From DASZGI01 sp035938995 (GTDB lineage Bacteria; Actinomycetota; Actinomycetes; Streptomycetales; Catenulisporaceae), in assembly GCF_035938995.1 (NCBI RefSeq), contig NZ_DASZGI010000191.1, positions 1 through 54,582 on the forward strand: a stretch of 54,582 nt of DNA, written 5' to 3'. Numbering within the stretch: position 1 is the first letter of the stretch; the number at the start of each line of letters is the position of its first letter. Of the stretch, positions 47,003-54,582 are shown piece after piece. The position numbers were made by a program, and so were the translations under genes. The notes under the pieces were generated by a model that saw only the letters and a program-made list of their open reading frames with translations, had not been told where the DNA came from and made no database searches.

Positions 47003-47020
47003 ATTGACGCGATATTGACG
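47003..47020. promoter_or_regulatory. ATTGACG direct repeat with 11-bp phase
   Basis: ATTGACG occurs at 47003-47009 and 47014-47020, start-to-start distance 11 bp, about 40-57 nt upstream of the kinase -10 element. One-turn spacing is typical of response-regulator dimers. The factor is unknown. Confidence 0.35.
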
Positions 47021-47106
47021 GTTCCGTCTAGATGTCCAGGTCACGGCGGGCCGGTGAACCGCACCAAAGGGCGGAATGCGGAAACGCGCCGCGCTGAGAA
47101 GCCGGG

Positions 47107-48000
47107 TCAGAAAGCCGGGGTTTCGGCGATGCCGGGCGACGAGGCGCGCGCGTGATAACGCCGGGGGATACGGCCGGCCTGCAGCGCCAACCGCCCCGCC
47201 GCGACCGCGTGCCGCATCGCCAGCGCCATCCGCGCCGGATCCTGCGCCCGGGTGACCGAGGACGCGAGCAGCACGGCCGAACAGCCCAGCTCCATCGCCT
47301 GCGCAGCATCCGAGGCGGTGCCTATACCGGCGTCCAGCACCACAGGTACCCGCACCGAGTCGACGATCAGCGCGATGTTGTGCGGGTTGCGGATGCCGAG
47401 GCCCGAGCCGATCGGCGAGCCGAGCGGCATCACGGCGGCGCACCCGGTCTGCTCGAGCCGCCGGGCCAGGATCGGGTCGTCGTTGGTGTAGGGCAGCACG
47501 GTGAATCCGTCGGCGACGAGGATTTCGGCGGCCTCGACCAGGGCCAGCGGGTCGGGCAGCAGCGTGTCCTCGTCGGCGACCACTTCGAGCTTCACCCAGG
47601 AGGTGCCGAGCGCCTCGCGGCCCATGCGGGCGGTGCGCACCGCTTCGGCCGCGGTGTGGCATCCGGCGGTGTTCGGCAGCACCTCGATTTTCAGCGCGGC
47701 GAGCAGATCCAGGATCGAGCCCGCCGTGCCAGGAGCGACGCGGCGCAGGGCGACCGTGGTCAGCTCGGTGCCCGAAGCGGTGAGTGCGGCCTCGAGCGCG
47801 GTCAGGCTCGGCGCGCCGCCGGTGCCCATGATGAGCCGGGAACCGAACGTGCGACCGCCTAGTTCGAGTGCGTCTTCCCGGTTCGTTTCTGGCACAGTGC
47901 TCGTTCCTGACACAGCACCCGATTCTGATGCTGTGTCCGTTTCTGAAGCTGCGTCGCCTGAGGCCGTGGTCACCGCGGTTGCCGTGTCCACCGGTGTCAT
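47107..48000 (-). CDS. thiG: Thiazole synthase
   Basis: ThiG forms the thiazole phosphate ring from deoxyxylulose 5-phosphate, dehydroglycine and ThiS-thiocarboxylate. The core starts ELGGRTFGSRLIMGTGGAPS. The Schiff-base Lys is in TSWVKLEVVADEDTLLPDP, and the phosphate-binding glycines are in VVLDAGIGTASDAAQAMELGCSAVLLASSV. From ATG 48000 it has 297 residues, with a Ser/Thr-rich N-terminal extension of about 45 residues; GTG 47895 (MPETNRED), with AGGAA upstream, would give the usual length. It is 7 nt downstream of thiS in the riboswitch-controlled operon. Confidence 0.94.
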   Translation of the reverse strand: MTPVDTATAVTTASGDAASETDTASESGAVSGTSTVPETNREDALELGGRTFGSRLIMGTGGAPSLTALEAALTASGTELTTVALRRVAPGTAGSILDLLAALKIEVLPNTAGCHTAAEAVRTARMGREALGTSWVKLEVVADEDTLLPDPLALVEAAEILVADGFTVLPYTNDDPILARRLEQTGCAAVMPLGSPIGSGLGIRNPHNIALIVDSVRVPVVLDAGIGTASDAAQAMELGCSAVLLASSVTRAQDPARMALAMRHAVAAGRLALQAGRIPRRYHARASSPGIAETPAF

Positions 48001-48007
48001 CCTCCCG

Positions 48008-48229
48008 TCACCCGCCCTGAACGGCGGTCAGAATCTCGACCTCGTCGCCGTCGCGCAGCGTCCAGCCGTCCCACGCGGTGCGGGGCACCACCGCATCCCC
48101 GACCGCGACCGCGACGCCGTTTGCTGAGCGGCAGACCTGCGCCACCACTGCCGCGACCGTCGCCCCGGCCGGGTACGTTTCGCTGCGCCCGTTGACAGTG
48201 ACGCTGATGCCGATGTCTGCGGTACTCAC
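48008..48229 (-). CDS. thiS: Sulfur carrier protein
   Basis: The 73-residue ubiquitin-fold protein has the C-terminal Gly-Gly that is thiocarboxylated (EILTAVQGG). The N-terminal strand ISVTVNGRSETYPAGATVAAVV is typical. ATG 48229 overlaps the thiO stop (4 nt), so translation is coupled. It donates sulfur to ThiG, encoded next. The activating ThiF/MoeB is not in the window. Confidence 0.94.
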   Translation of the reverse strand: MSTADIGISVTVNGRSETYPAGATVAAVVAQVCRSANGVAVAVGDAVVPRTAWDGWTLRDGDEVEILTAVQGG

Positions 48230-49416
48230 CGCGCCGCCGCACTCGGGGCTGCCGCTGCGAACCGGGCCGGTTCGAAGCCGCGAGCCTCAGCCGGCAGCTC
48301 CCCGGTGGCCAACAGTTCGGCGATCGCATCCGCGGTCACCGGGGTCAGCAGGACTCCGTTGCGGAAGTGCCCGGTCGCGGCGATCAGGCCCGGCAGCGCC
48401 GTCGGCCCGATGACCGGGGCGTTGTCCGGCGACCCCGGCCGCAGCCCGGCGCGTACCTCGGCCAGCGGCAGCTCGGTGATCCCGGGCACCAATGCGTGCG
48501 CGGCCCGCAGCAGTTCGTACACGCCGCCCGCCGTCACCCGGGTGTCGTAGCCGAGCTCTTCGACCGTGGCGCCGACGACGAGCTCCCCGTGATCGCGCGG
48601 CACGAGGTAAACCTGGCGGCCGCGCACGAGGCCGCGCACTGCGCTGTTGAGGAACGGCACGGCGTCCGAGGGCACGGACAGCCGCAGGATCTGGCCCTTG
48701 ACCGGCCGGATCGGCGGCAGCAGGCCGGGTGGCACCCCTGGGATCGAGGTCGAGTGGCAACCGGCTGCGATCACCACGCGGTCAGCGCGCACCGTCTCGC
48801 CGCCGCTAAGCCGCACGCCAGCCACCGCGTCGTGCTCGACCAGCAGCTCGGCGACCCGTTCGCGGTACAGCGGCACGCGGCGCTGGCCGACCGCTGAGAG
48901 CAACGCGGCGATCAGTTGGCGGTTGTCGACCTGGTGGTCGCCGGAGACACGCAAACCCGCCTGGACGTCGGGGGAGAGCAGCGGTTCGAGCCGTCTGCAC
49001 TCGCGGGCGCTCACCGGCTCCGAATCGAGTCCGAGCGTGCGGTGAAAGGCGGCGAGGTCGGCGAGGACCGCGCGGTCGTCCGCGTCGAAAGCGACGGCGA
49101 GCGTGCCGCGCTCGCTGTATCCGGACGTGGTGCCCGCGGCTTCCTCGAGTTCCGCGGCGAACGCCGGGTATCTGGCGGCGGAGGCGAGGTTAAGCCGCAG
49201 CAGCGCCTCTTCGCCGTAGTGGGCCTCGGTGACCGGTGCGAGCATCCCCGCGGCCACGTGTGAGGCGCCGGAGCCAGGTTCGGGATCGGCCAGCGCGACC
49301 CGCAGACCTCGAGTCGCCGCGCGCCAGGCGACGGCCAGGCCGATCAGCCCGGCGCCCACCACGACCGTGTCGAAGGACGAATCCGGCCGCGTGTGCGGGA
49401 TCTTCGTCGCCTGCAT
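48226..49416 (-). CDS. thiO: Glycine oxidase
   Basis: ThiO is the FAD enzyme that oxidises glycine to dehydroglycine for the thiazole. The 396-residue protein has the dinucleotide motif TVVVGAGLIGLAVAWRAATRG, the second FAD strand with GSGASHVAAGMLAPVTEAHYGEEAL, and the C-terminal GLRPGSPDNAPVIG and ATGHFRNGVLLTPVTADAIAELL. ATG 49416 has GGAGGGAG seven bases upstream, just beyond the TPP riboswitch. It is the first gene of thiO-thiS-thiG. Confidence 0.95.
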   Translation of the reverse strand: MQATKIPHTRPDSSFDTVVVGAGLIGLAVAWRAATRGLRVALADPEPGSGASHVAAGMLAPVTEAHYGEEALLRLNLASAARYPAFAAELEEAAGTTSGYSERGTLAVAFDADDRAVLADLAAFHRTLGLDSEPVSARECRRLEPLLSPDVQAGLRVSGDHQVDNRQLIAALLSAVGQRRVPLYRERVAELLVEHDAVAGVRLSGGETVRADRVVIAAGCHSTSIPGVPPGLLPPIRPVKGQILRLSVPSDAVPFLNSAVRGLVRGRQVYLVPRDHGELVVGATVEELGYDTRVTAGGVYELLRAAHALVPGITELPLAEVRAGLRPGSPDNAPVIGPTALPGLIAATGHFRNGVLLTPVTADAIAELLATGELPAEARGFEPARFAAAAPSAAAR

Positions 49417-49442
49417 GATCCGCTCCCTCCACCGCGCGTGCC

Positions 49443-49535
49443 ACGCCCTAAGGCACTGGCCGCGCTGGCCAGGTTCAAACGGTCGGGGGCCGGTCGCGCC
49501 CCCCTCTCAGCCCGCCGCGGCGGGCTCCCGTGCTG
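49443..49535 (-). promoter_or_regulatory. TPP riboswitch (THI element)
   Basis: Minus-strand landmarks in order are CACGGGAGCCC, GGGCTGAGAG (the CUGAGA core), a GC-rich extra hairpin (GGGGG/CCCCC arms, P3a-like), GTTTGAACCTGGCCAG and GGCCAGTGCCTTAGGG. These are the conserved pyrimidine- and diphosphate-binding parts of the TPP aptamer. It lies 27 nt before the thiO ATG, near its SD (GGAGGGAG), so translational control is likely. Confidence 0.92.
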
Positions 49536-49643
49536 TTTGCCGCCGCCCAGTCTACCGGCGGCTGTACCGCCGGACACTGGGCCGTTCGGGGCGCGCAAGG
49601 CGGGACGGTGCCGCCCCGCCGCGCGCCCGGTCGCATCGGGGGC

Positions 49644-50159
49644 TCAGGAGATCTGGCCGCCGATCACGTCGAACCACATCAGCACACCGAGCAGCAGGCC
49701 GACGAAGCCGACGAAGACGCCGCCCAGCGCCGCCGCCCGCGCCCAGGTCGGGCTCTTGCCGCTGAGCAGCAGGCTCGGCGCGGTCAGCACGCCGGCGCCG
49801 ATGAGCAGCGCGACGAGGCCGAAGATGAGCGCGAACAGGCCCTGCGTGTGCCACTGGCTCGAGTAGACGTCGTACTCCTGCTTAAGGCTGGAGATCTGCG
49901 TCTTCGTCAGCTCGAGAGTGCGCCGCTGCTGGTACACGTTCGCCAGCCAGCCGCCGGTCAGCGAGACCAGCGCGAGCGCCAGGGACGTGAAGCCGAACGC
50001 CCCGGCGATCAGGCCGGAGCCGGCCTCGTCGCCGGACTCGTCGTCGTCTTCGATTTCGAGCAGTTCCTCGTGCTCCTCAATGAGCTCGGGCTGCGCGACG
50101 GGGGACGAGACGACCTCGGTCTCGGTATCCCCGTTCTCCGGTGTGGTTGTGTTCTCCAT
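49644..50159 (-). CDS. Three-helix membrane protein
   Basis: From ATG 50159 (MENTTTPENGDTETE) it has 171 residues. An acidic, Thr/Glu-rich cytoplasmic N-terminus (about 1-50) is followed by three membrane helices (about 52-72, 102-125 and 140-165). A polar loop sits between the first two (QQRRTLELTKTQISSLKQEYDVYSSQWHTQG). No known family is recognised. It is divergent from the Rv2175c-type gene and ends about 110 nt before the TPP riboswitch begins, on the same strand, so it might read into it. Confidence 0.8.
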   Translation of the reverse strand: MENTTTPENGDTETEVVSSPVAQPELIEEHEELLEIEDDDESGDEAGSGLIAGAFGFTSLALALVSLTGGWLANVYQQRRTLELTKTQISSLKQEYDVYSSQWHTQGLFALIFGLVALLIGAGVLTAPSLLLSGKSPTWARAAALGGVFVGFVGLLLGVLMWFDVIGGQIS

Positions 50160-50266
50160 AGCCGGACACCCTAGAGGTTTTTGCCGAGCTTGCGGTAAAC
50201 ATCTCTCCCCGTTTTCGCGGCGTATTCGCGTTGGGCTTGCGCGCGGCGTCGTGGCACTCTGGGTTC

Positions 50267-50632
50267 GTGACATCCATCTCCACCGAGATCGACGCTCTCG
50301 TCCCGGCCTGGCTCACCCTCCCGGAAGTCGCCAAACGCCTCGACCTGCCGGTGAATCGGGCCAGACAGCTGCTCAAGGACCATCAACTGGCGGCCGTGCA
50401 CCGCGGCGAGGGCAATGCGCTCGCGGTACCCGCCGCATTCCTCGACGGTTCCCAGATCCTCAAGGGCCTGCCCGGTACGCTCACCCTTCTGGCCGATAAC
50501 CACTTCTCCGCCGAAGAGGCGGTGCGGTGGCTGTTCACTCCGGACGAGTCGTTGCCCGGCACCCCCGTCGAGGCGCTGGCCGGCAACCGGGGGACCGAAG
50601 TGCGGCGCCGGGCGCACGCGCTCGGCTTCTGA
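50267..50632 (+). CDS. Rv2175c-family DNA-binding protein
   Basis: The 121-residue protein starts at GTG 50267. A winged helix-turn-helix (about 16-58: WLTLPEVAKRLDLPVNRARQLLKDHQLAAVHRGEGNALAVPAAFL) precedes a small C-terminal domain (LPGTLTLLADNHFSAEEAVRWLFTPDESLPGTPVEALAGNRGTEVRRRAHALGF). This is the Mycobacterium tuberculosis Rv2175c type, a DNA-binding protein known there as a substrate of the kinase PknL. The PASTA kinase of this window is the obvious candidate partner. No Shine-Dalgarno is evident. Confidence 0.9.
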   Translation: MTSISTEIDALVPAWLTLPEVAKRLDLPVNRARQLLKDHQLAAVHRGEGNALAVPAAFLDGSQILKGLPGTLTLLADNHFSAEEAVRWLFTPDESLPGTPVEALAGNRGTEVRRRAHALGF

Positions 50633-50671
50633 GCGTCCGCGAGATTCCATAGATCTGAGCCTCCATATCCC

Positions 50672-51340
50672 ATGACGCCTGAATCTGACGCGCGCGTGGC
50701 GGTGCGCGCCGCGCGGCTCTACCTGTGCACTGACGCCCGCGAGCAGCGCGGCGATCTGCCGGAGTTCCTGGACGCGGTGCTCGGCGCCGGCGTCGACATC
50801 GTCCAGCTGCGGCAGAAGGGCTTGGAAGCGCGACGGGAGCTCGAGCACCTCGAGGTCCTCGCGCGCGCCTGCGCCCGCCACGGAAAGCTGCTCGCCGTCA
50901 ACGACCGGGCCGACATCGCATTCGCCGCCGGGGCGCCGGTGCTGCACCTCGGCCAGGACGACCTGCCGACCGCGGCGGCCCGGCGCATTCTCGGTCCTGA
51001 GCCGCTGCTCGGCCGCTCCACCCACGACCCGGCGCAAGTCGACGCGGCGTTGGCGGACCCGGAGACCGGCTACTTCTGCGTCGGACCGTGCTGGCCCACG
51101 CCGACCAAGCCGGGGCGGCCGGCACCCGGCCTCGGCTTGGTCGAGTACGCAGCGAAGGCGGCGCCGCCGGACGATCCGGGTTCGGTGCCCTGGTTCGCGA
51201 TCGGCGGGATCGACCTGGAAACCGTCGGGGCGGCGCTGACGGCGGGAGCACGCCGGATCGTCGTGGTGCGCGCCATCACTGAAGCGGCGGATCCGGCCGC
51301 CGCCGCGTCGGCCCTGGCGGCGCTGCTCCGCTCACCCTGA
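50672..51340 (+). CDS. thiE: Thiamine-phosphate synthase
   Basis: ThiE couples the pyrimidine diphosphate and thiazole phosphate to thiamine phosphate. The 222-residue TIM-barrel protein has ARLYLCTDAREQ, VDIVQLRQKGLEARRELE, LLAVNDRADIAFAAGAPVLHLGQDDLP, YFCVGPCWPTPTKPGRPAPGLG and FAIGGIDLETVGAALTAGARRIVVVRAI. These cover the substrate- and Mg-binding residues. It is on the opposite strand from thiO-thiS-thiG and has no visible riboswitch. It follows the Rv2175c-type gene by 39 nt. Confidence 0.95.
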   Translation: MTPESDARVAVRAARLYLCTDAREQRGDLPEFLDAVLGAGVDIVQLRQKGLEARRELEHLEVLARACARHGKLLAVNDRADIAFAAGAPVLHLGQDDLPTAAARRILGPEPLLGRSTHDPAQVDAALADPETGYFCVGPCWPTPTKPGRPAPGLGLVEYAAKAAPPDDPGSVPWFAIGGIDLETVGAALTAGARRIVVVRAITEAADPAAAASALAALLRSP

Positions 51341-51481
51341 TCGCGGTACGTGCGCCACCATCGCAACGAGCTCCGATTGGTGCGCAAATCAGCGCACGGC
51401 CATCGGCAAATCCCCGGGCCAGCAAGGTGAGCCGATCTGCACTCCATGATCGTGAGTCAGGTCAGGTAAAACCAAGCGAGC

Positions 51482-52186
51482 TCAGCCGCAGAAGATCAGC
51501 CAGCAGCTGGGACTGGAACTGGCCCTGGGAGAGCTTTGAGTCGCCGTCGGCGTGGCGGACGCACTGCCAGGGCCTGTCGGCGTCGGCCGGGTCGAGGGCG
51601 AGGCGGTGTGCGACGGGCTCGGCGAGTGGCTTGGCGTGCGCGACGCGTGGGGAGACGAGGCGTCCGTGGGCTGACCCAGATCTCCGCCCTGAGCCCGCGC
51701 CGGGCTGGACGAGTCCGAGACCATCGGCAGGACGGTGGTTGCCGCGCCCTTCAGCGGCGTGGTGCTGCCGTCGTTCAGATCGGCGACCGCCGCTCCTACG
51801 AGGACCACGGCCGCTGCGCTGCCGAAAATCAAGGTGCGCCGCCTGCCCGTGCCGCGGCGTGGTGCGCGCCGGGAGTGTGCGCGGCTGTCCTGCGCCCGTC
51901 GGCGGTGGCCTTCCGCGGACGCTTCCGGCGCCATCGGCTCCCAGACCGCCTTGATTGCAGGCCCCTGATCCGCGGCGGCGTCCGGGCCGGCCATGGGGAT
52001 CAGATCGGCCGAGCCCTGAGCATCCAGGCTGCGCCGGAATTTGACGGCTTCCCGCAGGTCGATGGCATCGTGGCCGCGGCCCCACAGCGGTTCAGAGGGC
52101 TGAGCCTGGGGATGACCGCGGCGTGGGTCGGGATGCCTCCTGCGCGCCTCGCTCACAATGCGAGCGACCCTATCAACGCTCGGCAT
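51482..52186 (-). CDS. Single-pass membrane protein with Ser/Thr/Pro-rich outer tail
   Basis: The 234-residue protein (ATG 52186, MPSVDRVARIVSEARRRHP) has a basic cytoplasmic part of about 130 residues. One membrane helix follows (RTLIFGSAAAVVLVGAAVADL), then a long tail rich in Ser, Thr, Pro and Ala (HSPSPSHTASPSTRPTPTGPG) that ends in CWLIFCG. The tail looks like a wall-spanning or mannosylated stalk. The start is not supported by a good SD. No family is recognised. It is divergent from the MFS exporter. Confidence 0.6.
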   Translation of the reverse strand: MPSVDRVARIVSEARRRHPDPRRGHPQAQPSEPLWGRGHDAIDLREAVKFRRSLDAQGSADLIPMAGPDAAADQGPAIKAVWEPMAPEASAEGHRRRAQDSRAHSRRAPRRGTGRRRTLIFGSAAAVVLVGAAVADLNDGSTTPLKGAATTVLPMVSDSSSPARAQGGDLGQPTDASSPHASRTPSHSPSPSHTASPSTRPTPTGPGSASATPTATQSSPRASSSPSCWLIFCG

Positions 52187-52220
52187 CACCGGGGAGCAAT
52201 TGCAGATCAAACAATCCGTA

Positions 52221-52288
52221 AAACGGAACGGTTGTGTCTCGCAATGGATCGGGCTACGCTGGCCCGCAGCGAAATTACGAAACGGAAC
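52221..52288. promoter_or_regulatory. Promoter of the MFS exporter flanked by AAACGGAAC repeats
   Basis: TTGTGT (52232-52237) and TACGCT (52255-52260), 17 nt apart, form a good promoter. AAACGGAAC occurs exactly at 52221-52229, just before the -35, and at 52280-52288, about 20 nt after the -10. This suggests paired repressor sites, probably for the TetR protein encoded downstream. Confidence 0.5.
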
Positions 52289-52329
52289 CGTCCCGGATCG
52301 CCGGGAGCCGGAGCGGGGAGGGGTCCCAC

Positions 52330-53994
52330 ATGACGCAGGCTTCGCACGACCCTCAGGACCCACACGGCACGCAGGGTGGACAGGCACAAGCGGGTCCACC
52401 GCCCGGTGGGCCGGCCGACACCGGGCACCCGAACCGGTGGCCGATCCTCGCCGTGCTGGTCTTCGCACTGCTCGTGGTCGTCCTCGACAACACGGTGCTC
52501 AACGTCGCGCTCAAGACCATCTCGCAACCCAAGCCGGTCGGTCTCGGCGCGAGCCAGTCCGACCTCGAGTGGGCTGTCAACTCCTACACCCTGATCTTCG
52601 CCGGGCTGCTGTTCACCTGGGGGATCCTGTCCGACCGGCGCGGCCGCAAGCGGATACTCATGCTCGGCATGGTGCTGTTCGGCTTGTCGTCGCTGCTGTG
52701 CGCATATGCGGGCAGTCCGGGTGAGCTGATCGCCGCCCGCGCCGCGATGGGCTTCAGCGGCGCCGCGATCATGCCGTCCACGCTGGCCGTGATCGCCAAC
52801 GTCTTCCCGCGGCGCGAGCAGGCCAAGGCCATCGGCGTGTGGGCCGGCTCGGTCGGCCTGGCCGTCGCCATCGGCCCGATCGTCGGCGGCGCGCTGCTGG
52901 TCAACTTCTGGTGGGGCTCGGTCTTCCTGATCAACGTCCCGATCATCATCATCGCCCTGGTCGCGATGGCGTTCATGGTGCCGGAGTCGCGCAACCCGAA
53001 CCCGGGTAAGCAGGACCCGATCGGCGTGCTGGCCTCGATGGCGGGCCTGGTGGTCTTCGTCTACGGCGTCATCCACGGCGGCGACAGCGGTGATTGGGGC
53101 AGCGTGACCGTGTGGGGCCCGATCGTGCTGGGCGTCGCGCTCATGGCGCTGTTCGTGGTCTGGGAGCGCAACAGCGACCATCCCGCGCTGGACGTGCGGT
53201 TGTTCAATAACCGGATGTTCTCGGCGGCGGTCCTGTCCGTCACGCTGTCCTTCTTCGCGCTGATGGGCGGGCTGTTCTTCTTCTCCTTCTACCTCCAGTC
53301 GGTGCGCGGGTACACGCCGCTGCGCGCGGGCCTGTGGTCGCTGCCCTTCGCCATCACACAGCTGATCTTCTCGCCGCTGTCCGCGAACATGGTCCGGCGG
53401 TTCGGCGCGCGGGCGGTGTCGGCGTTCGGCCTGCTGATGGTCGGTGTGGCGTTCGCGATGTTCCAGCTGATCGAGGTGAACTCGCCGATGTGGCTGTACG
53501 GCGTGATCGCGAGCGTGCAGGGCATCGCGATGGCGAACGTCATGCCACCCGCGACGACCACTGTGATGGCCGCGCTACCGCGGGAGCGGGCGGGCGTCGG
53601 CTCCTCGGTCAACAACACCGTGCGGCAGGTCGGCGGCGCGCTCGGCGTCGCGGTCCTCGGCACGTTGCTGACCTCGGCGTACCGGGGACGGGTCCAGCCA
53701 TTGCTGCAAGGGTTGGGGCTCCCCTCCGGCACCGCGCACACCGTCAGCGGCTCGATTCAGGCGACGCAGACGTTTGTGGGACAGTCGGCAGCGGCGCACC
53801 CGAAAGTGGTGACCCTGCTGGCACCGGCGAACGACGCCTTCGTTCACGCGATGCACATCACGACCCTTGTCGCGGCCGGGATCATGGTGATCGCCGCGGC
53901 CGTCGTGCTCGCCTGGATGCCGCGCAAGTCGGCGATGCCGACCGGCGGCGTTCCGGCCGGAGCGTCGGCGGCGGCCGAGAGCGTGACCGCATAG
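52330..53994 (+). CDS. MFS exporter, DHA2/EmrB-QacA type
   Basis: The 554-residue protein has about 14 membrane helices and a His/Gln/Gly/Pro-rich N-terminus (about 33 residues). Helix 1 contains VVLDNTVLNVALKTIS, motif A is GILSDRRGRKRILMLG, and motif C is GSVGLAVAIGPIVGGALLV. The long outer loop (about 465-510) lies before the last helix. ATG 52330 has GGGGAGG upstream. The TetR gene follows 82 nt downstream on the same strand, as is usual for pump-regulator pairs. The substrate is unknown. Confidence 0.93.
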   Translation: MTQASHDPQDPHGTQGGQAQAGPPPGGPADTGHPNRWPILAVLVFALLVVVLDNTVLNVALKTISQPKPVGLGASQSDLEWAVNSYTLIFAGLLFTWGILSDRRGRKRILMLGMVLFGLSSLLCAYAGSPGELIAARAAMGFSGAAIMPSTLAVIANVFPRREQAKAIGVWAGSVGLAVAIGPIVGGALLVNFWWGSVFLINVPIIIIALVAMAFMVPESRNPNPGKQDPIGVLASMAGLVVFVYGVIHGGDSGDWGSVTVWGPIVLGVALMALFVVWERNSDHPALDVRLFNNRMFSAAVLSVTLSFFALMGGLFFFSFYLQSVRGYTPLRAGLWSLPFAITQLIFSPLSANMVRRFGARAVSAFGLLMVGVAFAMFQLIEVNSPMWLYGVIASVQGIAMANVMPPATTTVMAALPRERAGVGSSVNNTVRQVGGALGVAVLGTLLTSAYRGRVQPLLQGLGLPSGTAHTVSGSIQATQTFVGQSAAAHPKVVTLLAPANDAFVHAMHITTLVAAGIMVIAAAVVLAWMPRKSAMPTGGVPAGASAAAESVTA

Positions 53995-54076
53995 ACGCGC
54001 CGCGGGGTAACCCAGGGCAGCCGTCGGCAGTGACCCGATCCGATCGGGCCCCTGCCCCGAGGACGAGATCGGAAGG

Positions 54077-54582
54077 ATGACGACGATTCAGGAGCCGCAA
54101 CCCGGTCCGGGCGCGCAGCGCGCACGGCCGCTCCGGAAGCAGCCGCCCGCGCAGTCCGCATCACCGGCTGAGCAGCAGCTGATGCAGGCTCAGCGGCGCC
54201 ACTCGCCGGAGGCGAAGGTGGTGCGGCGGCCGGGCCGTCCGCGCAGCGACAAGGCCGAGGAGGCGATCCTCGACGCGGTGCTGACGCTGTTCGGCGAGGG
54301 GGCGACCTACGACAGCCTGTCCATGGAGATGATCGCCACCGCGGCCGGGGTGGGGAAGGCGACCATCTACCGGCGGTGGCCGAACAAGGAGGCGCTCGTC
54401 ATCGCCGCGATCGGGCGGCGGCTGCACCCGGACATGCCGGACGCGCCGCCAGGCGAGTCGGTACGCGAGGACTTGATCTTCTTGCTGGAGCTGATGCGCA
54501 TTCACCTGCAGGACGAGTGCACCGGCCCGGCGTACAACGTCCTGGCCCAGCTGACGCTGAGCAACTCGAACGTGTCGCGGCG
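54077..54582 (+). CDS. TetR-family regulator, N-terminal part (runs off the window)
   Basis: At least 168 codons are visible from ATG 54077. A 55-residue Gln/Pro/Arg-rich extension precedes the helix-turn-helix (GRPRSDKAEEAILDAVLTLFGEGATYDSLSMEMIATAAGVGKATIYRRWPNKEALVIAAI), and the start of the ligand domain follows. GGAAGG is immediately before the ATG, so spacing is poor and a more internal start is possible. It is downstream of the DHA2 exporter and is its likely regulator. The C-terminus lies beyond base 54582. Confidence 0.9.
   Translation, partial: MTTIQEPQPGPGAQRARPLRKQPPAQSASPAEQQLMQAQRRHSPEAKVVRRPGRPRSDKAEEAILDAVLTLFGEGATYDSLSMEMIATAAGVGKATIYRRWPNKEALVIAAIGRRLHPDMPDAPPGESVREDLIFLLELMRIHLQDECTGPAYNVLAQLTLSNSNVSR

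Noticed and set aside
52207..53181. 324-codon minus frame opposite the last MFS gene
   Set aside because: Shadow frame rich in Asp/His/Arg without family match; the plus frame has full MFS motifs.

Overview
The window is chromosomal DNA of a high-GC, Streptomyces-like actinobacterium. The codon use is GC-rich, and GTG starts, ATGA/GTGA start-stop overlaps and leaderless starts are common. The gene families are actinobacterial: CtaE-QcrCAB, GlkA, a TrpE-TrpG fusion, a PASTA-domain kinase, an Rv2175c-type protein and the ThiO/ThiS/ThiG set. From memory, unchecked here, the gene order follows the trpD-qcr-glk-trpE-aro-bfr-thi neighbourhood of Streptomyces coelicolor. A diphosphate-type phosphofructokinase and the mixed gene order hint at a lineage outside Streptomyces proper, perhaps Catenulisporales. 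The genus cannot be fixed from the sequence.

Layout. 1-8.6 kb: the 5' part of trpD, a solitary receiver-like protein, the respiratory operon ctaE-qcrC-qcrA-qcrB ending in a strong terminator, a stand-alone Lrp/AsnC ligand domain, a rhomboid protease and a coiled-coil NYN protein. 8.6-20 kb: an envelope and lipid block (NlpC/P60 hydrolase, PimB-like glycosyltransferase, long-chain acyl-CoA synthetase, SRPBCC protein, ArsA-like ATPase, glucokinase, esterase, 1-acylglycerol-3-phosphate acyltransferase-like enzyme). 20-31 kb: metabolism, with ribA, a PPi-type phosphofructokinase, a ROK regulator, a trpE-trpG fusion behind a classical attenuator, an MFS pump, an aldo-keto reductase, class II DAHP synthase and threonine aldolase. 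31-37 kb: a His-rich HNH-like protein, an MFS pump and TetR regulator sharing a six-site phased operator array, bfd-bfr with an iron box, a molybdopterin oxidoreductase and small membrane proteins.

37.2-44.0 kb holds the least understood system: six tightly packed minus-strand genes. They are a SAM methyltransferase, a large helical protein, a ParA/MinD-like ATPase with a degenerate P-loop, two further unknown proteins and a membrane protein with a phospholipase-D-like tail. Five of them match what I remember as the SCO2521-SCO2525 families, which have no assigned function. A perfect BldD-consensus palindrome lies directly upstream.

44.1-54.6 kb: a GNAT acetyltransferase, a PASTA-domain Ser/Thr kinase, thiO-thiS-thiG behind a TPP riboswitch, an Rv2175c-type DNA-binding protein, thiE, a DHA2 MFS exporter and the 5' part of a TetR regulator.

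Working together: trpD, trpEG (with trpL) and DAHP synthase serve aromatic amino-acid synthesis. GlkA and the PPi-phosphofructokinase open glycolysis. CtaE-QcrCAB form the bc1-aa3 respiratory branch. bfd and bfr handle iron storage and release. The thi genes make thiamine. Noncoding DNA is unusually rich in inverted repeats; the most striking are a ~185-nt multi-hairpin element before the DAHP synthase gene and a nested inverted repeat beside ribA.
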